From Ehretia macrophylla (Eukaryota; Streptophyta; Magnoliopsida; Boraginales; Ehretiaceae), in NCBI GenBank assembly GCA_037974665.1, contig CM075773.1, forward strand, positions 65,392,263 through 65,456,262: a stretch of DNA of 64,000 nt, read 5' to 3'. Positions 11,742 through 23,162 of the stretch are shown piece after piece. Each line of letters opens with the position of its first letter. Positions within the stretch are counted from its first letter, which is position 1. The translations under genes were made by a program, and so were the position numbers. The notes under the pieces are model-generated. The model had not been told where the DNA came from. It made no database searches and saw only the letters and a program-made list of their open reading frames with translations.

Positions 11742-11933
11742 TGATTGATCAGGAATAAGGTCTGATCGATCGAGCACTGTTCATCCCTTGTCCTCTGCCC
11801 TATCGATTAGTTGCCTTCTCCGATCGATCGGACAGGGTGCCCGATCGATCAGCCACTTTGACCGATCGATCGGACAGAACACTGATTTTGTTTTCATGTC
11901 ACCCGATCGATCGAGAATCTTCTCTGATCGATC
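11742..11933 (+). repeat. Cluster of GATCGATC palindromes in element A's LTR
   Basis: Exact GATCGATC occurs at 11764, 11822, 11843, 11864, 11905 and 11926, with decayed versions near 11743 and 11801. The 3' LTR has the same cluster at about 18987-19175, with partly different sites intact. Comparing the two LTRs points to eight ancestral sites in under 200 bp. Intervening sequence is not a tandem repeat. Confidence 0.88.
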
Positions 11934-12305
11934 GGGAAGTCTCTTTTTCGAAATATTAGCTTGAGATAATTGGTTTTATGTGGTCGTATGATGCCTATCA
12001 CTTGGCCAATGGTTTATATTATGAAAATGACTTAGGGAGGCATTACATAGATCCCAAACTTCTCACTTCTAAGGGCACTTTATATCAATGCAATGTAACT
12101 CGTTATAAATTTATATGCAAGAAGATTATATGAATACTCATTATGCCATTGATTATTCATTTATTACCAATGCCTCGTTTACTCTTGTTTAGCTTGGTAA
12201 TTGGAGGCAACCTCCTTAGTTGATCTTCATATGCTTGTTTATATGTTTCATGAACCTACTTGGTCTTAATTGGAATTTTAAGATGTTCACTTGCTATATG
12301 TGGTT

Positions 12306-12330
12306 GGGGGCAACCTACTTTGTTGCCCTC
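12306..12330 (+). other. LTR hairpin 1, family A
   Basis: GGGGGCAA pairs with TTGCCCTC (eight pairs including one G-U) around the loop CCTACTTTG. The 3' LTR copy is at 19549-19573. It has the same loop as families B, E, F and H with a different stem. Confidence 0.65.
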
Positions 12331-12746
12331 CCTTTCATGTTGATGCATACATTTTGCTTACCATGTTAATAATTACGGGTGTGACGATTGCAACCACAAT
12401 TATGGGTATAATAACGTTCGTTTCCCCTAGGTAGCATAGGGCTACCAGTCGGTCTCAACTACCATGGTCCCCGGTGTATATCCGGATATCACTTAATGTT
12501 TAGAGTTGGGGAAAAATGGATAAGGACTGAATCAAGGCCAGCTGTCTCCTGCAATTAAAACTGTATCCTTTGGTAAATTGTAAATCTACCTTGGCTTGGT
12601 CCCTTGAGGAACTCAGAAGGCAGAGCCACGTGTTATTACTGGTTCATTATTTCATGTACTTATTCGTTATTCATGCATGGCATGCTTTCTAAATGGTTTT
12701 GAAAGATCAAAACTCTTGCAAAAATCCCCTTCCCGTTATCCCTCAT

Positions 12747-12767
12747 TGAGCTAAGTGGTGTAGCTTA
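12747..12767 (+). other. LTR hairpin 2, family A
   Basis: TGAGCTA pairs with TAGCTTA across AGTGGTG. The upstream flank is CCTCAT. The 3' LTR copy (19991-20009) has GAGCTA/TAGCTC. It sits about 20 bases before the acceptor-like TTTCAG. Confidence 0.6.
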
Positions 12768-12790
12768 CCCTTTTCATGATAATATTTCAG

Positions 12791-12870
12791 GTGAGGGCAC
12801 GCCTGAGCCAACAGCTCAAGCCGAAGGCGAGACTTATTTGTGTGACGAGTCGAACTTCTGCTTGTTGTGA
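12791..12870 (+). other. Acidic short reading after an acceptor-like AG in element A's LTR
   Basis: After ATTTCAG a reading with G-E-G-T-P-E-P, then a Q-A-E-G-E-T-Y stretch and C-D-E-S ends at a stop at 12868-12870. It uses the same codon phase relative to the AG as the readings in families B and H. No start codon is visible. The 3' LTR copy is near 20041-20113. Confidence 0.35.
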
Positions 12871-13231
12871 TCCTGCTTGCTTGTATTGTTAAATTTTTGG
12901 ATGTTATAACCTATGTTAAATTGAACAATTTCAAGTACTGTACTATTCTTTTGGATGTTGGATTGTAACCTCACTACTAGTCTATTCTTTTGAGGCCTAG
13001 AATGCATTGATGTTTGTAGCATGACTGAGGTTGAAGTTAGGCCTTGTATATATATGAAGCAAGTTAATGAATGTTATAGTACCGTTAGATCGAGCACCTT
13101 TCTTGAAGTTACTTGCGAAAATAAATGTCTAGGGTATAAATTGATGATTGTACAAGTTTATCTATTTAGTACACGTCATGTTTTGGCCTTGTCCTAGAAA
13201 TGGGTCAGGGTCGGGGCGTGACACCCTTAGG

Positions 13232-13243
13232 TGGTATCAGAGC
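13232..13243 (+). other. Element A primer-binding site
   Basis: TGGTATCAGAGC, complementary to initiator Met-tRNA, eight bases after the LTR end at 13223. Confidence 0.92.
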
Positions 13244-13574
13244 TAGCCCAGGCTAGCGAATGTCCGAGTTTAAAAATATGGTTCGTAGGTAGATACCCTA
13301 AATAGGAACATACCGCTTAAGAAATGTTTTGAATTACTTATACATTAACGTGACTTATGAGTCTGTATGCGAATAATATGTGCTCATATGTGGTATTTGT
13401 TTCTTGTTAATGTGAAGATTATATGATTAAGTATGGCCATAATCTATACTATACCAATATTAATTTATCCATAATCATTCATATTAGAAGTAACTATAGG
13501 ACATGTATTCTTATCTCATATCATAATGCATGCGTATTATATCACTGTGAGTGGTTCATATGTTATTTTTATAG

Positions 13575-14640
13575 ATGGCAGGTTGTAATACCCATGCAAA
13601 AGCCGGAGCACAAGGAACGGGGAATACCGACCCAGTCAAGCCAAGGATAGCTATGTTCAATATGACGGCAAATGCGATAGATCGTATGAGTAGGGTAATG
13701 GAGCAACAAGTAAACAATACTACGGGTAATAATAACAATAATAACAATAATGGTGGTGGCAACAACAACAACAACCCCTAAGGTAATGGAGATGATACCT
13801 TGAGAGGCTATCTAGGGTATGGACCTTCTAAATTCTTGGGTGAGCTTGACCGTGAGAAGGCGGAGGCTTGGCTTGCCAACGTAGAAAATATTTATGTTGC
13901 TATGGACTATACCGATGAGAAAAAAGTAGCCTTTGCAACTTTCTTGCTAGAGGAGGATGCGGAGGAATAGTAGAGAAATGAGAAGACTCGTTGGAAACAG
14001 AATGGCATCCCAATAACATGGGTTAACTTTGTGGAGTCCTTCAAAGGCAACTATGTGTCGGATATGGCTCGAGAGAGAAAAGAAGAAGAGTTTCTGTTTG
14101 TGAGTCAAGGAAGCTTATCTGTGATACAATATGAAGCCCGATTCAACAAACTCTCCAAGTACTTGCCGAAGTTGGTCCAGATAGAAAATAGGAGGATCAA
14201 ACATTTTATTCGAGGACTAAGGCCCGAAATTCATGATTTTCTTGCATCTCACCGTTTCGCTACTTATGCCGAAATGGTTGATTCGGCGACATGAGTTGAG
14301 AAGAGGATATTAGATACTCGTGGGGGACCGAGTCAAGTGAGCAAAAGGCCAATGTTGTCACAAGCACCTCAGAGATTATACTCAACCTAGAGTCAAGCTT
14401 CGAGTCAAGCTAGATCAGCCCCTACTCGACCACAGTTGAGTGCCTCAATCACTCAATTGGTCAGTGGTTCCTCAAGTAGTGCTACTATTGCCAAGAATAT
14501 TGTGTGCAACTATTGTAGTAAAACGAGGCATGTTGAGGCCCAGTGTTAGAGAAAAATGGGTAAGTGTTTGGGGTGCGAAAGTGATCAACACTTAGATAAG
14601 GATTGTCCGAAATGGTGAAACAGAGGTGCACTGAATGAGG
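13575..14640 (+). pseudogene. Element A gag remnant
   Basis: Starts near 13575 with an N-rich, (AAC/AAT)n-encoded asparagine tract at 13724-13778. It continues with a recognisable gag core (A-E-A-W-L-A-N-V-E, then L-E-E-D-A-E-E) and the D-M-A-R-E-R-K block. It ends in a zinc-knuckle region (C-N-Y-C ... G-C-E-S-D-Q-H) near 14500-14610. Broken in several places. Confidence 0.82.
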
Positions 14641-14678
14641 CCATTGGAAATGCACCAGCGCAGAGAGTTCATGCCCGA

Positions 14679-17600
14679 GTGTATGTTGTTGATCAAGAGG
14701 AGATTCCCGAGGCTACAGCAGTGGTTGAAGGTACTTTCTTAATTTTACAACAATTAGTAAATGTGCTTATTGATCCCGGAGCCACGCATTCCTTTGTTAC
14801 CCCCCAATGTGTATATCGTATCAAGTTGCAAGTAGGACCTTTATCATGTCATGTAGAAGTTAGCAGTCCCATGGGCACCAAGCATGTTTTTAAGTATGGA
14901 TATAAAGGGTGTAAAATTCAAATAAAAGGTGGGGGATTTTTGGCCGATCTCATTGTACTTCCTTTTCAAAAATATGATGTTGGTTAGCTCGGAATTATGC
15001 CTAATTGGATTGCCGTACGAAGATTGTGAAGTTTCAGGTAGTGCTATGATGTCCTCGATCAAAGCTATGAAATTAATGAGGAAGGGATGCAGTGGATACT
15101 TGGTTTATTTAATTAACAAGCCAACTGATCAGGCTAAGCTCGTAGAGGTGCCAATGGTGAATGAATATGTGGATGTGTTTTCGGAAGAATTACCGGGATT
15201 GCCACCAAAAAGGGAGATTGATTTTGTAATTGAGGTATTGTCAGGTACTCAATCCATCTCGAACGCACCATATCGGATTGTCCCGATTAAATTGCAAGAA
15301 TTGAAGACTAAATTGCAAGGATTATTAGAAAAAAGGCTTTGTTCAACCTAGCTCATCTCCTTTGGGAGCCCTAGTATTGTTCATGAAGAATAAAGATGGC
15401 ATATTGAGGCTATGTATCGATTATCGAGGATTGAATCATGTGATTGTTAAAAACAAGTATCCCTTGTCATTGATAGATGAGCTGTTTTATCAGTTACAAG
15501 GAGCCAAAGTTTATTTGAAGTTTGATTTGAGTCAGGGTTATTATCAGCTTCGCATCAAGAAGGAAGACGTGCCTAAGTTAGCTTTTAGAACAAGGTACGG
15601 ACATTATGAATTTGTTGTGATTCCGTTTGGACTAACGAATTCTCCTACTACCTTTATGGACTTAATGCACAGGGTGTTCCAACCTTACTTGGATCAATTC
15701 ATGGTGACATTCATAGATGATATTTTGGTGTATTCTAAGACAGAGAAGGAGCATGAGAGACATCTACATTTGGTGTTACAGAAGTTGCGAGAACATCAAT
15801 TGTATGCCAAGTTCAGTAAATGTGAGTTCTGCCTTCAACAAGTTGCTTTCTTAGGGCATATAATCTCCCAAATGGGGATAGCAGTGGATTCCTCAAAGAT
15901 TAAAGTGGAGCAAACGTGGAAGAAGCCCGAGAGTGTTACGAAAGTGGGTAGTTTTCTTTGGTTAGTCGGGTACTACATGAGATTTGTGAAAGACTTCTCA
16001 AAAATTGCAGGACCCCTTACAAGATTGACACAAAAGAAGGTGAGCTTCACATGGGATGGTAAGTGTGAAAATAGCTTCCAAGAGTTGAAGAAGAGATTGA
16101 CAACTACTCCTATCTTAGTATTGCCTGAGGGAAGCCAAGGGTTTGTCATTTATAGTGATGCTTCGAATGAGGGATTAGGATGTGTTTTGATGCAAAATGA
16201 TTGGGTAATCACTTATGCCTCTCATAAATTGAAGCCCTATGAGGTGAATTACCCCACTCATAACTTAGAGTTGACGGTGATAGTATTTGCATCGACAAAG
16301 TGGAGACATTACTTGTAGGGAAGCAAGTTCGAGATTTTCACCGACCACAAGAGCTTAAAATACTTGTTCTCCCAAAAAGAATTAAATATGAGACAACGGA
16401 GATGGATGGAGCTCTTGGAGGACTACAATTGCACCACCAACTATGTGCCTAGAAAAGCTAATGTGGTGGCAGATGCGTTGAGCCGAAAAATAAGCTTGGC
16501 AAAGGTAGGGGTGAATGCTCATCTAATGATTCAATCGGCATTGTTATCTCAAATCAATGAACCTCAACAACAAGATCCACAATTTCAGAAGATAAAATGA
16601 GACAATCAGGATTTCAAACAACAAGACAGATTATGGAGATTTCAGAATCGGGTTTGTGTATCGAATGACCCAGAATTGAAGAGAAAGATACTTGAAGAAG
16701 CTCATAATACAAGGTACACAATACATCTTGGAGGAACGAAGATGTATCGTGATTTGAGACAATTCTATTGGTGGAACAATATGAAATAGGAGATTGCAGA
16801 TTTGTGTCATGTTGTTTGACATGTCAAAGGGTTAAGGCAGAACATCAAAGACCTACAAGACTTTTGCAACCTTTAAAGATTCCACAATGGAAATGGGAGC
16901 ATGTAACCATGGATTTCGTGACAGAATTGCCGAGGTCACCTCGAGGCTGTGATACTGTTTGGGTAATCGTGGATCGATTGACGAAGACAACCCATTTCGT
17001 CGCAATGAATAAGACGGATAGTTTGGAGAAGCGAGTCGATTTGTATATAGCTAATATTGTGAAGTTGCATGGTGTTCCTGCGAGCATAATATTGGATAGA
17101 GACCTAAGGTTTACATCTCGGTTTTTGCAAAAATTTTAAGAAGCTTTGGGAACGAAGTTGAGCTTCAGCACGACCTACCATCCTCAAATAGATGGGCAAT
17201 CCGAGAGAACTATACAAATCTTGGAAGACATGCTAAGAGCTTGTGCATTAGATTTTGGAGGGACGTGGGAGAAACATTTGTCGTTGGCAGAGTTTGCCTA
17301 CAACAACAGTTACCAAGCAACAATTGGCATGGCACCTTACGAGGCTTTGTATGGAAGGAAGTGTAGATCACCTCTATATTGGAATGAGATCAGTGAAATA
17401 AAAGCCATTAACCCTACATTTTTACCGAAAATGATGGAGAAGATAGATAATGTGCGGTTGATCCGAAAAAGAATGCTTACCGCTCAGAGTAGGCAGAAAC
17501 GCTACGCCGATAGAAGAATAAGAGACTTGGAGTTTGAAGTGGGTGATAAGGTGTTTTTGAAATTGTCTCCACGGAAAGGGTTTATTAGGCATGACAAAGG

Positions 17601-17937
17601 TGGCAAATTAAGTCCAAGGTACGTAGGACCGTTCAAGATTGTTGATAGAATTGGCAAATTAGTATACCGGTTGAGTCTACCAATAAATCTCTCCGGTATA
17701 CATGATGTGTTCTATGTCTCAATGTTAAGAAAGTATCAACCCGACCCTTCTCATATCTTGGAGCCAGAACCGCTACAACTTCGTGAGAACCTCTCCTATG
17801 AAGAAATGCTCGTGAAAATTTTAGATGAACAAGAACGGGAGTTGCGTAGAAAGAAGATTCCTATGGTGAAGGTATTATGGAACAATCATGGAATCGATGA
17901 AGCAACTTGGGAGTTATGGGATCAAATGGATAAGTAA
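14679..17937 (+). pseudogene. Element A pol remnant (protease, RT, RNase H, integrase, chromodomain-like tail)
   Basis: Protease remnant near 14770 (L-I-D-P-G-A-T-H-S-F). Reverse transcriptase is recognisable at 15362-16318, with [14 protein letters not shown] and F-I-D-D-I-L. RNase H runs through about 16600, integrase zinc and core at 16768-17139, and integrase C-terminus at 17146-17937 ending in A-T-W-E. Gypsy order, same lineage as B. Broken in many places. Confidence 0.88.
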
Positions 17938-17966
17938 TATTCGGGGTTGTTTTCAAGGTAAGAAGA

Positions 17967-18001
17967 AATTGCAAGGAAGCAATTCTTTTAAGGAGGGAAA
18001 A
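17967..18001 (+). other. Element A pre-tract palindrome and polypurine tract
   Basis: AATTGCAAGGAAGCAATT (six-base arms) followed by AAGGAGGGAAAA against the 3' LTR. It is a variant of the palindrome seen before the tracts of B, D and E. Confidence 0.8.
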
Positions 18002-20467
18002 TATAAGACCCAGCATAAAAGCCTATACGTAGTTCACTATTTATAATGCATTTATATTATTTCATATGCATTAGCATTAATTAACATGCATTAATAGCAT
18101 TTAACGTGTATTTTTATTGTTTTACATGTACTTGCCTTGTTTTACATGCTTTTAGATGTTAAAATGTCGTAGACATTTAATTAAAACCTCAACATGGTAG
18201 AATTAGCAACTAGATAGTTGAAGTGGAACCAAATGGTCAAACTAGTAGAACATTACTTAGTTGGAGGACAAGGTCGTCATTTGGCCAAATTAGATTTTTG
18301 TCTACCTACCACTACTATTCTTGACCAAGCAAAAACATACAAAACATATTAAAACACATACTCCTACATGGCTAAGAAAAGGGAGAGAAGAGAGAGACAA
18401 AAATATGAAGAAAGAAGAAGAAGAAGGAAGAAAAGAAGGGTTATCAAGCCATAGCAAGCCGTTTTTGAGCCCCCTATCACCTTGAATTTGCAATTTCACT
18501 ACATTGGAGGTGATGGATGTTTTCTTCAAGCTTTTTTAAAGTTGCATATGGTGTATTATGAGTTCTAAACATGTATTGAGAATGATCTAGTAAGGTTATG
18601 CTTATTATATACATATGAACTTGAGATTTTGTTCTAGGGTTTCAAGAACATGAATAGTGCACTTCTAATTTGATCTTGTTGATAATAGGCTTGTGTGGTG
18701 CTTATGTGTGAGACTAGTACACATGTCTTGAGCTAGATAAATTAGTGGTGCCATAATATGAGTTAAATCTTGATTTGATCCAAAGGTGAGTAGTAGATCT
18801 AATCTTGTTATGGTTTAGTTGGTTTGGAGTTAGATGGCTTATGATTTGAGTTCTTGCATGTTCTTGAGCTTGATTATGTTGTCTTGTAAGCCTTGTAGGT
18901 GTTCTAGGTGCTTAGTTAAGGGTAGAAGCAAGACAATGAGGTTGAAGAACAAAAGTGGTGAAAATTCCCGTTTTTGGTGTAGCTCCCGATCGATCAGGAA
19001 TGAGGTCCGATCGATCGAGCATTGTTCATCCCATGTCCTCTGCCCGATCGATCAGCTGCCTTCTCCGATCGATCAGACAGGGTGCTCGATCAATCAGCCA
19101 CTTTAAGTGATCAATCGGACAACACTGATTTTGTTTTCATGCCACCTGATCGATCGAGAATCTTCTCCGATTGATTGAGAAGTCTCTTTTTCGAAATATT
19201 TGCTTGAGATAATTGGTTTTATGTGGTCGTATGACGCCTATCACTTGGCCAATGGTTTATATTATGAAAATGACTTAGGGATGCATTACTTACATCCCAA
19301 ACTTGTCACTTTTAAGGGCACTTTATATTAATGCAATGTAACTCGTTCTAAGTTTATATGCAAAATGATTATATGAATATTCATTATGCCATTGATTAAT
19401 CATTTATTATCGATGCCTCGTTTACTCTTGTTTAACTTAGTAATTGGAGGCAACCTCCTTAATTGACCTCCATATGCTTGTTTACATGTTTCATAAACCT
19501 ACTTGGTCTTAATTGGAATTTTAAGATGTTCACTTGCTATATGTGGTCGGGGGCAACCTACTTTGTTGCCCTCAATTTCATGTTGATGCATATATTTTGC
19601 TTACCATGTTAATAATTACGGGCACGATGGTTGCAACCACAATTATGGGTATGGTAGCGTTCGTTTTCCCTGGGTAGCATAGGGCTACCTGTCAGTCTCG
19701 ACTACTATGGTCCCTAGTGTATATCCGAATATCACTTAATGTTTGGAGTTAGAAAAAAATGGATGAGGACTAAATCAAGGCCAGCTGTCTCCCGCAATTA
19801 AAACCGTATCCTTTGGTAAATCGTAAATCTACCTTAGCTTGGTCCGTTGAGGACCTCGGAGGGTAGAGCCACGTGTTATTACTGGTTCATTATTGCATGA
19901 ACTTATTCGTTATCCATGCATGGCATGTTTTCTAAATGGTTTCGAAAGATCAAAACTCTTGCGAAAATCCCCTTCTCGTAATCCTTCATTGAGCTAAGTG
20001 GTGTAGCTCACCCTTTTCATGACAATATTTCAGGTGAGGCCTCGACTGAGCCAGCAGCTCAAGCCGAAGGCGAGACTTACTTGTGTGACAAGTCGGACTT
20101 CTGCTTGTTGTGATCGTGCTTGCTTGTATTGTTAAATTTTTGGATGTTATAAACTATGTTAAATTGAACAATTTCAAATACTATACTATTCTTTTGGATG
20201 TTGGATTGTAACCTCACTAATAGTCTATTCTTTTGAGGCCTAGAAGGCATTGATATTTGTGGCATGCCTGAGGGTTGAATTTAGGCCTTGTATATATATG
20301 AAGCAGGTTAATTAAAGTTATAGTACCGCTAGATCGAGCACCCTTCTTGAAGTTACTTGCAGAAATAAATGTCTAGGCTATAAATTGATGATTGTATAGG
20401 TTTATCTATTTAGTATACGTCATGTTCCGGCCTTGTCCTAGAAATGGGTCGAGGTCGGGGCGTGGCA
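18002..20467 (+). repeat. Element A 3' LTR
   Basis: 2466 bp, aligning to the split 5' LTR with about 5-7% differences in sampled stretches, mostly transitions. It ends at GTGGCA, directly against the CACTA insertion. Hairpin 1 is at 19549-19573 and hairpin 2 at 19991-20009. Confidence 0.88.
18987..19175 (+). repeat. GATCGATC cluster, 3' LTR copy
   Basis: Five intact GATCGATC palindromes and three decayed to GATCAATC, GATTGATT or similar by C-to-T/G-to-A changes. Counterpart of 11742-11933. Confidence 0.82.
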
Positions 20468-20499
20468 TCACTACCACATTTTTGCTTCCTTGCAACACG

Positions 20500-20700
20500 T
20501 TAATTGAGCTAATAGAAAAACCGTTGCTATAGTTAGCTTATTGTAATGGTTTTGTAACCATTGCCTAAAACTAGAACCTTTTGCAATAGTTCTATTTAAC
20601 TGTTGTTTAAAACTAATATCTTTCGCAATGATTTTGGTTAACCGTTACCTAAAACTAATATTTCTCTCAACAGTTTTTCTTATTCGTTGCAATATATACA
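20500..20700. repeat. CACTA subterminal repeats, left end
   Basis: Several copies of a short motif of the form A/TACCGTTGC(T/A/C), interleaved with AACTATTGC-like complements. In CACTA elements such clusters are binding sites for the element's DNA-binding protein. Confidence 0.75.
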
Positions 20701-20939
20701 TTTAGTACCTTCTTTTATTAAATATTTTTTATACTTTTAACTTTTAGCAACTGTTTATTTAGTTACAACGTCATATTAATCGTTACTTATTGCCAAAAAT
20801 TTGAGGGGATATTTTAACTATTTGATTTCCCACAAATACTTAACTTTTCCTTCCCACCAAAATTTTCCTTTCCACAAAAATTTTAATATTCATTAAAAAG
20901 AAAATCCAAAAACTAGGTTTCTCTTTAAACTTTGGTTTT

Positions 20940-21170
20940 CACTGCTCTTACATTTCCTCCCGCCTCTAATCAACACCGTGCTCTTATCTCAGATGCTTAT
21001 GAACAAAGGTAATTACTCTTTATATTTTCAATCTCTAAGCTTTTCTCTGATTATAGATATATTACCGTGCAATATATTGTGGCTGCAGACAAGATATTTT
21101 GAAGCTGAATCTTAGTATAGGATTTACGAACCCATCCAACAATAAAGTCAACCTGAAAGGTATAGTCCTC
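20940..21170 (+). other. Exon/intron-like signals inside the CACTA element, left part
   Basis: A CT-rich stretch is followed by ATG-containing sequence, an AAAG/GTAATT donor-like site near 21007, a GGCTGCAG acceptor-like site near 21090 and an AAAG/GTATAG donor-like site near 21160. This is the texture of a small plant gene with short exons, either a remnant of the element's own transcription unit or captured host sequence. No domain is recognised and I could not define a coding sequence. Confidence 0.3.
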
Positions 21171-22406
21171 TTTCGCTAATTTTTTAGGTTTTGCGAATAG
21201 TTATGTCTTCTCTACATGTTTCAAAATTGAGTCATCCTAAGAATGCACTTTAGTTGTTTGTAAATATGTCTAACACAGCGAATTTCATTTTTTTTCATTG
21301 AATAATCGGGTTAAGACTTATGTGATGCCTGCTTCTTTCTTTTTTTTTTTTCTCGACTTCTTTATGGGGTTTCAAAGTCTTATTTTCTGTAATACTCTTT
21401 TTTGAGTTTAGATATCACAACATAGAAGCTTTGGTCTTTTCTGTAATAATCAATTACAATTGGCATGTCTCACATATATAAGTCTCCAGTTATTTAGAGC
21501 ATAAGCTCTCATCATTTTTGCAGCTTGGTCGCCTCCTTTAGTTTCTTTCCTATACCTTTTCTCTTAAATATTTAATTAGAGTAAAACTAATATTGCACAT
21601 GGTAATAAGTCATCTTTTTGGGAAACTAGTGTTGGGATTCATAAGACTGGTTTGAGGAATTTTTTTTTGTTTTGATGTGAGCTTCCTAATTCAAAGTTTG
21701 GTTGTAGTGGTGTTTGATTATAAGGCCATATATGTTCAACAAGCTCTTCACAGAGAGCAGATCAAACAAACTAGTCCATATATAAAAGCTAATAACACAT
21801 AAATAAAAATACGATTATTGATTTGATTTGGTTTTTTTGGTCGGTTAGAAAATTTCACTCATATTAAAAGTAAATACGTGGAAAGATCAACCAGTCCTTG
21901 ATGCATGGTGACTAAAACTGAATAAAAGATTAGTTAGTGTATTAGCAAACAAGTCAATTGGCACTTTATTATTAATTTGAATCCGTATGTTAGTGCCACT
22001 TTTTTGTGTTAGTAAACGAAACCAAGTAAAACCAAACACGTATCTGACTAAGCTTGATAAAACTTTGAATATACATCACAACACATATTGACTGTATTGT
22101 GAAGAAGAAAATTCATTCTTATGTTTTTATTTGGAGAAATTTTGTCTAGCAACTCTGTTCCAACTATTCCTAATCATTTTACCATAATGATGATTGTATG
22201 ACTAGACCTTCCTCTTGTTATTCTTTTCTAACTCTTAAGACTTCATAGAAATTGAGCTAAAAGACTTGTCTTGTTCATTAATGTCTAAATGCTTTGTTGG
22301 ATATGCAAAGACAGGAGAGCCATAAATTTGGACATGTAAAGGCTCGAGCTATAAATTTAGAGAAGCCATATATATAAAATTATTGATGAATTACTTCGGA
22401 TAATGA

Positions 22407-23154
22407 TGTTGAAAAAAGTTGATTTAGGAAAAAAAAACACAAATAAGAAATAGGATAAAGACTCACCACTCTAAAGAATCTACTATAGAGAAAATCCATA
22501 AGGATAGAAGCTCATCACTCAAAGAAATCCACCTAAGAGATACAGAGCAAAATAGAAGAAATAGTTCTTCTAAAACAAAGTCTAATACTTTAATTATAAT
22601 TTCAATTTATAATCTGATCTTGCAAGATAACAAGCCACCTATTTATAGAGTTGGAACATTCTTCCAACTTAGGCAAAATTTAGATAACCGATAAGTAAAA
22701 ATGCTAGTCTAACTTAGGAACTATAAGATAATAATAGAGACTCTAGAAAAATTTAATAACCCCTTAAGTACCAATAATATAAGCTTATGTGCTCCTTAAA
22801 ATATCCAAATCAGATTTTGAAGCAAGCCAAAATTAAAGCGTAATAAAATGAAGCTGAAAACTTGAGTTCGTCACTTTGCAGACAGCTCAGACACATTTTA
22901 CAAAAATAATTATAACTTCTTTTAGGAAACTCCAATTGACGTACCATTTGAAGCATTGGAAAGTAGACTCATAGAGCTTTCCAACCATATATGACTCTTC
23001 AGCTAACTCCTTCCCAATTTGTACAGTTTTTTATGTGAAATTGGGTCAAAAAACTGATTCTGCAACTTTGTTATTTTTCTATCTTCTTTCATTAATTTTG
23101 GAATTGGACTTATTTGCTTCAGCTAGAATTCCTACGGTGGATTATTTGGCATCA
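22407..23154. mobile_element. 748-bp insertion with TG...CA ends and 8-bp flanking repeat, inside the CACTA element
   Basis: The segment starts TGTTGAAAAAAG and ends GGCATCA. It is flanked on both sides by the exact 8-mer GATAATGA (22399-22406 and 23155-23162). TG...CA ends and an internal CACCTATTTATAGAG promoter-like stretch suit a solo LTR. The 8-bp repeat is longer than the usual five and would suit a hAT element, although terminal inverted repeats are weak. No coding sequence is seen. Confidence 0.6.
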
Positions 23155-23162
23155 GATAATGA

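Larger units (their letters stand above)
11586..13223 (+). repeat. Element A 5' LTR, second segment
   Basis: Resumes after element B with the duplicated TAGAG and matches 18838-20467. It holds the GATCGATC cluster, hairpin 1 (12306-12330), hairpin 2 (12747-12767), an acceptor-like TTTCAG at 12785-12790, and ends GTGACA. The primer site follows eight bases later. Confidence 0.88.
771..20467 (+). mobile_element. Element A: Ty3/Gypsy (Tekay/Del-type) LTR retrotransposon, old and broken, hosting element B
   Basis: LTRs lie at 771-1639 plus 11586-13223 (one LTR split by element B) and at 18002-20467. The LTRs are about 2.5 kb, and sampled stretches differ by about 5-7%, suggesting an age of a few million years. 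A Met-tRNA primer site, gag, protease, RT, RNase H and integrase remnants follow in the Gypsy order, then a polypurine tract. Flanks are CTCTC at 766-770 on the left. On the right, once the CACTA element is set aside, the flank is TTCTC, a five-base target duplication with one transition. It is broken in roughly ten or more places. The integrase tail ends in the K-V-L-W...A-T-W-E block typical of chromoviruses. Confidence 0.9.

Noticed and set aside
11742-11933. GATCGATC cluster considered as a CRISPR-like or short tandem repeat array.
   Set aside because: Units are only 8 bases with irregular spacing and lie within a plant LTR. There is no repeat-spacer structure.
13556-13774. Leucine-rich minus-strand reading opposite element A's gag.
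   Set aside because: Antisense of the asparagine-coding (AAC/AAT)n tract in gag.
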